DNA from: Flavobacteriales bacterium UBA3477
GTDB lineage: Bacteria; Bacteroidota; Bacteroidia; Flavobacteriales; Schleiferiaceae
Assembly (NCBI GenBank): GCA_002378005.1
Contig: DFQY01000016.1
Coordinates: 1-56,849, forward strand
Length of the DNA: 56,849 bases
Direction: 5' to 3'
The position numbers and the translations under genes were made by a program. The notes under the pieces are model-generated. The model was not told where the DNA came from, did not search any database, and saw only the letters and a list, made by a program, of their open reading frames with translations. Shown here piece by piece: positions 52,501-56,849 of the stretch. How positions within the stretch are numbered: the first letter of the stretch is position 1; each line of letters opens with the position of its first letter.

Positions 52501-52753
52501 ATACCGAAGTGTATTGCTCTACCCCGGTGAGGCCTTTTAGGTTCTGCTCAATTTTGTTGACTACGCCTTCTTCGATTTCCTCCGGTGAAGCACCAGGATA
52601 CACCGCTGTCACCGTAATTAATCGGCTCTCCACTAAAGGGAAGAACGTTGTATTCAGGCTGTTGTAGCTGATCCAACCAAAGAAGAAAAACCCGATGAGA
52701 AGGGTATCGACTCCGACAGGATACTTAATAAAGAATTCTATCAGTCGTTTCAT
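49580..52753 (-). CDS. RND efflux permease (AcrB/HAE1-like)
   Basis: A 1057-residue inner-membrane proton antiporter with 12 membrane helices and two large periplasmic loops. The proton-relay Asp pair is in GILVDDGIVIAENIYAH near residue 400. The pore-domain start is typical (KRLIEFFIKYPVGVDTLLIG). It resembles AcrB-type drug pumps; substrate and HAE1 versus metal (CusA) type cannot be decided from sequence alone, and no CusA-like metal Met cluster is obvious. It overlaps the adaptor gene by 4 bp and the tolC-like gene by 11 bp. Confidence 0.94.
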   Translation of the reverse strand: MKRLIEFFIKYPVGVDTLLIGFFFFGWISYNSLNTTFFPLVESRLITVTAVYPGASPEEIEEGVVNKIEQNLKGLTGVEQYTSVSSENVATIRIEVLKGYDTDLVLEDVKNAVERVPSFPTGLEPVRVSKQENLTLAMSMALSGEGVDLLSLKQEARRIERELRLKDGISKVTLGGYPDEEIEIALDKNTLRKFDLTVTQIANALRTTNLDITGGTIKGTQEEMLIRSRNKNYEAQELQNIIVYTRPNGQIIRLKDVGTVRDRWADNPTRASFNGIPSVEITVNNTDQEDLLATCEYLNEYIKTYNASKGNMQLDVIRDFSVTLQQRKDLLFENGMLGFVLVLILLTLFLNMRLAFWVAIGIPVSFAGMFILANYFGITINVISLFGMIVVIGILVDDGIVIAENIYAHYEDGKPLLRAALDGTVEVIPSVVSAVLTTIIAFSSFFFLDGRAGDFFSEMSFIVIATLAVSLIEGLLFLPAHLSHSKLDRKAKLNPVQSVATGLLFKFRDKVYAPFLHWSLRNKLVSISLFISLMFITFGAIGGGIVRTQFFPFIERDNLDISLDMPAGTNEAITQQWIDHIEATVWKVNDQYKAERADGLDVVTAVQKNIGPSTSKARLNVILLDSETRLTPSFLIQNDIRKATGEIPGADNLSFGGAQAFGKPISVSLVSYDLEALRAAKEILKSKLKGMDDLTDVVDNDQKGIREITLHLTDKARYLGLTPGSIMTQVRENFFGAQVQRLQRGEDEVKVWVRLDEKDRRELWDLEELLISTAQGEVPLRELATYTIERGTVNINHLDGQREFRVESDLSSPNGSAPALLAQIQADILPGIFAQYPSVSARYEGQQKESMKTQESSQTVMPIILFLIILTITFTFRSLIQTIMIMLLIPLSLTGVAWGHWLHGMPMSILSFLGVVALIGIIVNDSLVLVSKYNINVKSGQPVLEAIYNAGLSRFRAIFLTTITTVAGLAPLIFETSFQAQFLIPMAVSIAYGIGFATMLTLVVLPSLMALVNDARVNITHLRRGVRPTREEVEPAIKEMKGEAYFNEIHKHEYDEQ

Positions 52754-53871
52754 CTTTTGATCTCCGTTGCGTTTACAATAGTACCGGCTGCCGCTTTCAA
52801 CGTTGGCGCATCTACCATAGTTGTTCCTGGGGCAATTCCGGTGATGATGATCTGATCATCCAACCATTCTACCACGTGGATTTTAGTTTTTTGAAGGATG
52901 CTATCATTTTCCACCGTGTATACATACTCATTGTCGAATACCATGTAGGCTGGAAGGGAAAGTGCATCAAATACTTGGACCCCTTCAATAGCACCGGTGA
53001 GGTACATCCCCTCGCGTAAATCTTTGCCCCGCACATTGGCGATGACATTTATACTTTGGCTTGCAGCGTCCACTACTGGGCTAATGCGGTCGATGGTTCC
53101 GGTCCAATTCCCAGCCACATCCGGACTGGTGAATTGTACCTTTTGTCCCACGCTCAATTCATCAGCATAGGCCAAGGTCACTGCACTCTTGATCTCAAAA
53201 GTGCCCGTACCTATAAAAGTTCCAAGGGCGCGCCCTGGGCTTACCAAATTTCCGCGCTTGACATTCGCGACCGCAACAATCCCATCGAAAGGCGCGCGAA
53301 TGCTAAACTTCGCCAAGCGCTCCTCGGCGCTCTTGACTTGGTAATACGCGCTTTGAATACCGCGAGCAATCAAGAACTTCTCTAATGTTCCATCAGCTTC
53401 GGGCAAAGCTGGCAATGTCGAGCTAAGGCTCAAACCATTGTAGTATGCCTCAAATCTGGCATAATCCTCGGCGTAATCCATCTTGATATCAGGCAAAATC
53501 CCTAGTATGCTATTGATAAAGTTGCCCTTTAGGCTCATTGCATTCGCCTTGGCTTCCGCATTGTCTAACTGGATCATCACCTCACCTTTCTTAAAGGCTG
53601 TGCCCTCGAGGAAATCACGATCGCCGCCAATAAAGCTTCCACTGACCTCAGCCAATAAATCGACTCTGTTCACGGCGTTTATTTTTCCATACAATTCCAA
53701 TGAAAGACCCACTGTATCCGGGCTCGCCGAGAAAACATTCACGATAGGCGCAGTCTTATCTTCCTTGATCTCGACCTTTGTCGCCATGCCTGACAACTTG
53801 TTTTTCACGGTTAGGCCAACAACAAGGATGGCCACTGCCAGGGCGATGTTTCTAATTAACTTCTTGTTCAT
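52750..53871 (-). CDS. RND pump periplasmic adaptor (membrane fusion protein)
   Basis: A 373-residue adaptor with one N-terminal membrane helix (LIRNIALAVAILVVGLTV), a lipoyl-like domain split by a helical hairpin (DLLAEVSGSF near residue 70 and IRAPFDGIVAVANVKRGNLV near 195) and C-terminal barrel domains. It links the RND permease to the TolC-like channel. It overlaps marR by 4 bp and the permease gene by 4 bp. Confidence 0.93.
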   Translation of the reverse strand: MNKKLIRNIALAVAILVVGLTVKNKLSGMATKVEIKEDKTAPIVNVFSASPDTVGLSLELYGKINAVNRVDLLAEVSGSFIGGDRDFLEGTAFKKGEVMIQLDNAEAKANAMSLKGNFINSILGILPDIKMDYAEDYARFEAYYNGLSLSSTLPALPEADGTLEKFLIARGIQSAYYQVKSAEERLAKFSIRAPFDGIVAVANVKRGNLVSPGRALGTFIGTGTFEIKSAVTLAYADELSVGQKVQFTSPDVAGNWTGTIDRISPVVDAASQSINVIANVRGKDLREGMYLTGAIEGVQVFDALSLPAYMVFDNEYVYTVENDSILQKTKIHVVEWLDDQIIITGIAPGTTMVDAPTLKAAAGTIVNATEIKR

Positions 53872-54320
53872 GATTCACTCAGGTTATTAATGACTTTTTG
53901 TAATACGTTTTCAGTGATTTCTCTTTCCTTAGGGGTACACCCTTCAAAGGCGCGTTCCAATACATTCACCGCACACTTGGCGATAATATCAAACAGCTCT
54001 TTCCCCTCGGCTGTACTGCTCAAGAGGTTTTCGCGCTTGCTCTCCGGATTTGGTTTTATCTCCAACCATCCCAAAGCCACCATATCCTTTACTACTCGGC
54101 TAATTCGGTGACGATCAATGTCCATCATTTCGACCAATTCTCGTTGTACGATAGCTCGAGGGTGATGGAGCATAGTAAATCCAAGTATAGGCAACTGTAC
54201 AGGGGGAATAGCATAACCTTGCTTCTGTAATTCTGCAGAAACGGCATCCCGCATCAATCTGTGTGAACGACCCGTGAGGTAGCCCAAACTGCGCGTAATA
54301 TTTGAAGGGTCTAATGCCAA
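53868..54320 (-). CDS. MarR-family regulator of the efflux operon
   Basis: A 150-residue MarR-type winged-helix protein; DNA-binding segment QRELVEMMDIDRHRISRVVKDM near residues 58-80 and wing PNPESKRENLLS. It is the first gene of marR-adaptor-permease-tolC, with 4-base overlaps, so it probably controls its own operon. The start is TTG at 54320 (MALDPSNITRSLGYL). An ATG at 54342 is in another frame, and the next in-frame ATG would delete the first helix. A palindrome at 54334-54353 lies just upstream. Confidence 0.88.
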   Translation of the reverse strand: MALDPSNITRSLGYLTGRSHRLMRDAVSAELQKQGYAIPPVQLPILGFTMLHHPRAIVQRELVEMMDIDRHRISRVVKDMVALGWLEIKPNPESKRENLLSSTAEGKELFDIIAKCAVNVLERAFEGCTPKEREITENVLQKVINNLSES

Positions 54321-54333
54321 GGTATTTGGGAAT

Positions 54334-54353
54334 TTGTTGCATAGTTACAACAA
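54334..54353. promoter_or_regulatory. Candidate MarR operator (TTGTTG-N8-CAACAA)
   Basis: Perfect 6-bp inverted arms, TTGTTG and CAACAA, are separated by 8 bp and start 14 bp upstream of the marR TTG. The size and place fit an autoregulatory MarR operator, but binding is not shown. Confidence 0.4.
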
Positions 54354-54432
54354 TTCTACCAAAAGTTGCTCAGCTTAACACCTATTTCCCATTTCGCTAA
54401 CTAGAGCTGCAGGAAATAATTACATATTATAA

Positions 54433-54448
54433 GTAAGTACTCACTCAT
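54433..54448. promoter_or_regulatory. Degenerate second copy of the TetR palindrome
   Basis: GTAAGTACTCACTCAT agrees with GTAAGTGTTCACTTAC in the palindrome over the tetR start at 12 of 16 positions. It spans the tetR 3' end and the gap before marR, 113 bp upstream of the marR start, so it could let TetR act on the efflux operon. It may also be chance. Confidence 0.35.
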
Positions 54449-54968
54449 TTATGAGCAACTCACGCAATCCGATACTGAGATTATTTGCCTCGTCCTTCTC
54501 GCCAATAAAGCTTAATTCTACCGCTTGATCTAATACTCGCTCAATAGTGTATGCTACAGCTTCTGGACGCCCGTGACCTATATCCGACACGGCCCACACC
54601 AATCGCTCACGCACAAAACTGTCAGAAGAACTACCCATTCCTAATTCCCGTACTGCGCGCAAGTGCGCAACCCATGGTAAAAACAGGTCGTAATTATCGA
54701 CAACATCAGCAGAAATAGTCAATACGGCACGTACGAGTGTTACTGAATCCGGACTGTGCAAAACCCCATTTATGATTGATGATTTGGCCGATAGACCCGA
54801 CTTTACAACTGCGTCGACGAGCTGCTGCTTGTTCCGGAAATGACGAAAGATTAACGCCTCGCTCACACCCGCTTCTTTAGCGATACGCGCGGTAGACACG
54901 GCGGCAACTCCCTCCAAAGCAAAGAGCTTTTGGGCCGAAGAAAGGATTTGTTGTTGTTTTTCTGTCAT
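54441..54968 (-). CDS. TetR/AcrR-family regulator
   Basis: A 175-residue TetR protein. The helix-turn-helix is VSTARIAKEAGVSEALIFRHF near residues 24-44, followed by a variable ligand domain. It lies upstream of marR on the same strand and may respond to the same compounds as the efflux pump. An 11-bp-arm palindrome covers its start codon, which strongly suggests autorepression. The ligand is unknown. Confidence 0.93.
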   Translation of the reverse strand: MTEKQQQILSSAQKLFALEGVAAVSTARIAKEAGVSEALIFRHFRNKQQLVDAVVKSGLSAKSSIINGVLHSPDSVTLVRAVLTISADVVDNYDLFLPWVAHLRAVRELGMGSSSDSFVRERLVWAVSDIGHGRPEAVAYTIERVLDQAVELSFIGEKDEANNLSIGLRELLINE

Positions 54969-54989
54969 TGTAAGTGTTCACTTACAATG
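54966..54989. promoter_or_regulatory. TetR operator palindrome over the tetR start codon
   Basis: CATTGTAAGTG, a TT centre and CACTTACAATG form a perfect 11-bp-arm inverted repeat of 24 bp. The first three bases are the tetR start codon (CAT on the plus strand). The minus-strand TATCATTG (54985-54992), a 7/8 -7 match, overlaps the far arm. This is what is expected for a TetR autorepressor. Confidence 0.8.
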
Positions 54990-55003
54990 ATACGAATAAA
55001 ATT

Positions 55004-56849
55004 TTAGTGTGCCTTGAGCCAATTGGACCCTGTACCCACCTCAGCAACCATAGGTACCTCCAATGACACGGCTGCTTCCATCTTCTCGATTACCAGCGCC
55101 TTTAAATCCTCGAGCTCGTCCTTATAGACATCAAAGACCAATTCATCGTGCACCTGCAACAACATCTTAGATTTCATATTGGCCACACGCATCGCCCGAT
55201 CCACCTCAATCATGGCCAGCTTGATAATATCCGCTGCCGAACCTTGAATAGGTGCATTGACCGCATTGCGCTCGCTATGACCGCGAACCACAGCATTGCG
55301 GCTCTCGATGTCTTTTAGATAACGGCGACGACCCGTAATGGTCTCTACATACCCGTGATCACGGGCAAAAGCCACCTGATCGTCCATGTATTTCTTGATG
55401 CCTGGATAGGTACGGAAGTACCCGTCAATAGCAGCTTTCGCCTCTTTGCGGCTCATATCTGTCTGCTGACTCAACCCGAAAGCACTGACCCCATATACGA
55501 TACCAAAGTTCACGGTCTTCGCATTCGAGCGCTGCTCACGTGTCACTTCTTCTGGCGCCACTTCAAAGACTTTGGCCGCAGTAGCACGGTGAATATCTTC
55601 TCCTGCTTGGAACGCAGAAATCATCGCCTCATCCTTGGCCAACGCCGCAATAACGCGCAATTCGATTTGGCTATAATCCGCCGCAAGCAAAATACGCTCC
55701 TCATCCCCCGGAATAAACATCGCACGCACCTTACGGCCATTTTCTGTGCGAATAGGGATGTTCTGTAGGTTCGGGTTCGTCGAACTCAATCGACCCGTAG
55801 CTGCAACCGTCTGATTGAAGCTCGTGTGAATACGTCCGGTGGTCCCGTGAACCAATTCCGGCAAGGCATCCACATAGGTACTCTTGAGTTTCTTCAACTC
55901 ACGGAAATCTAAAATTTTATTGATGATAGGATGGCTTTTCTTCAAGCCTTCCAAAATGGCTTCGGACGTCGCATACTGCCCCGTCTTGGTCTTCTTTGGT
56001 TTATCTGAAAGTTTGAGGTCATCAAAGAGTACCTCGCCTAATTGGCGCGGAGAGCCCACATTAAAAGGACGTCCAGCCAACTCGACAATCTCTTCTTCCA
56101 ATCGCACAATAATCTCTTCCAGCTCGCCGCTGTAGGACTGCAACGCACCGACATCCACGCGAATTCCCTCGCGCTCCATCCGTGCCAAAACCGGAACCAA
56201 TGGCATCTCGATGTTGCGGAACACCTTATCAACCCCCGTCTCTGCGAGTTTGGGTTCGAAAATCTCTTTGAGCTGGAACGTAATGTCCGCATCCTCGGCT
56301 GCATAATCCAAGATCTCCTCTGGCGACAAATCGCGCATATTCTTCTGGTTCTTACCCTTGCCGATCAGCGATTCGATAGAGATGCACTGGTAGTTCAAAT
56401 AGGTTTCCGCCAGGATGTCCATGTTGTGGCGCATATCCGGCTGGATCAAATAATGCGCAATCATCGTGTCGAACAGCGGGCCTTTGACCTCCACGCCGTA
56501 GTTCATCAAAACGCTGATGTCGTATTTGATGTTTTGTCCAATTTTTTCCCCAGCACTCGCCCAAAACGGTGCAAACGCATCGACCATTTCCTTTGCAGCA
56601 GCACGATCTGCAGGCACTGGCACATAATAGGCTTTGCCTTTCGCAGGAGAGAAACTCATCCCCACTAACTCCGCATCAAGTGTATCTAAGGAGGTGGTCT
56701 CAGTATCGAACGCCACACTGGGTTGTTCGGCTAGAATTTGGGCTAATTGGCGCGCTTCCACCGCCGTTTCAACCATCTGGTACAAATGCGTGGTCGTCGC
56801 CACACTTTCTCTGGAAGAAACCCCTGCGGTCGCCGCCTCTGTCGGAGTA
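55004..56849 (-). CDS. polA: DNA polymerase I, 3' part
   Basis: The last ~615 codons of polA; the frame is open to the right edge, so the N-terminal 5' nuclease domain is outside the window. The 3'-5' exonuclease motifs are intact (VAFDTETTSLD, GQNIKYDISVLM, YAAEDADITFQL), so proofreading is probably active, unlike in some Bacillus and Thermus enzymes. The polymerase motifs A (DYSQIELRVIAA), B (RSNAKTVNFGIVYG) and C (LLQVHDELVFDV) are all present. It repairs gaps and removes primers. It stops 35 bp before the tetR start on the same strand. A GTG at 56803 lies inside the frame and is not the true start. Confidence 0.96.
   Translation of the reverse strand, partial: TPTEAATAGVSSRESVATTTHLYQMVETAVEARQLAQILAEQPSVAFDTETTSLDTLDAELVGMSFSPAKGKAYYVPVPADRAAAKEMVDAFAPFWASAGEKIGQNIKYDISVLMNYGVEVKGPLFDTMIAHYLIQPDMRHNMDILAETYLNYQCISIESLIGKGKNQKNMRDLSPEEILDYAAEDADITFQLKEIFEPKLAETGVDKVFRNIEMPLVPVLARMEREGIRVDVGALQSYSGELEEIIVRLEEEIVELAGRPFNVGSPRQLGEVLFDDLKLSDKPKKTKTGQYATSEAILEGLKKSHPIINKILDFRELKKLKSTYVDALPELVHGTTGRIHTSFNQTVAATGRLSSTNPNLQNIPIRTENGRKVRAMFIPGDEERILLAADYSQIELRVIAALAKDEAMISAFQAGEDIHRATAAKVFEVAPEEVTREQRSNAKTVNFGIVYGVSAFGLSQQTDMSRKEAKAAIDGYFRTYPGIKKYMDDQVAFARDHGYVETITGRRRYLKDIESRNAVVRGHSERNAVNAPIQGSAADIIKLAMIEVDRAMRVANMKSKMLLQVHDELVFDVYKDELEDLKALVIEKMEAAVSLEVPMVAEVGTGSNWLKAH

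Noticed and set aside
1..56849. tRNA, rRNA, CRISPR, IS element, prophage or toxin-antitoxin locus
   Set aside because: I looked for cloverleaf-like stretches, regular repeats, transposase or integrase motifs and found none in the intergenic regions or frames.

Overview
The window looks like chromosomal DNA of a Bacteroidota bacterium, most likely in or near the Flavobacteriales; I do not assign a genus. The evidence is gene content and promoter type: a full Bat (aerotolerance) operon, a sufBCDSE-sufT run with a DUF2480 gene, an upp-purD-type neighbourhood with the small DUF6427/DUF6341-like membrane proteins, an HU-like/SPOR protein, and nine exact TAnnTTTG (-7) promoter elements just upstream of genes. 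Genes are dense and often overlap by 1-11 bases. I see no tRNA, rRNA, CRISPR array, transposase or phage gene. The first gene (an alpha/beta hydrolase tail) and the last (polA) run off the window edges.

Layout: 0-6.4 kb holds gdhA, dprA, an HU-like/SPOR protein, an acyl-CoA thioesterase, a GT9 glycosyltransferase and two small membrane-protein genes. 6.4-15.3 kb, on the minus strand, holds secA, an MMPL/RND-type exporter, rfbA, a prenyl diphosphate synthase and purD. 15.7-21.3 kb, on the plus strand, holds a Rid deaminase resembling 2-aminomuconate deaminase, ileS, a TraR/DksA-type regulator, lspA and pdeM. 21.4-29.2 kb is the MoxR-Bat operon: moxR, a DUF58 gene, an unassigned membrane protein, batA, a batB-batC fusion, batD and batE. 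29.7-38.7 kb holds thiL divergent from the suf Fe-S assembly operon, which is followed by an HMG-CoA synthase-family gene and the DUF2480 gene. 38.7-42.1 kb holds an outer-membrane protein, an acidic small protein, a deoxyhypusine-synthase homologue and arginine decarboxylase. 42.2-48.1 kb is an aromatic catabolism block. 48.3-55 kb is a tripartite RND efflux operon with a MarR and a TetR regulator, followed by polA.

The genes fit together in several places. HppD, HgmA and FahA take 4-hydroxyphenylpyruvate to fumarate and acetoacetate, and the ScoAB CoA-transferase downstream can activate the acetoacetate. Two separate genes (15.7 kb and 42.2 kb) look like steps of the kynurenine/2-aminomuconate meta-cleavage route. 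The Suf genes form a complete SUF system with an A-type carrier, SufE and SufT. The prenyl synthase and the HMG-CoA synthase-family protein both point to isoprenoid metabolism.

The observations most worth a second look are: a dispersed nonamer AATTGGWCC that I count 21 times in both orientations (about one expected by chance), present in several reading frames and in intergenic DNA; a perfect 11-bp-arm palindrome over the tetR start codon with a degenerate second copy upstream of the marR-efflux operon; the arginine decarboxylase/deoxyhypusine-synthase pair; two strict DnaA boxes in the 95-bp dprA/HU-SPOR intergenic region; and the BatB-BatC fusion.
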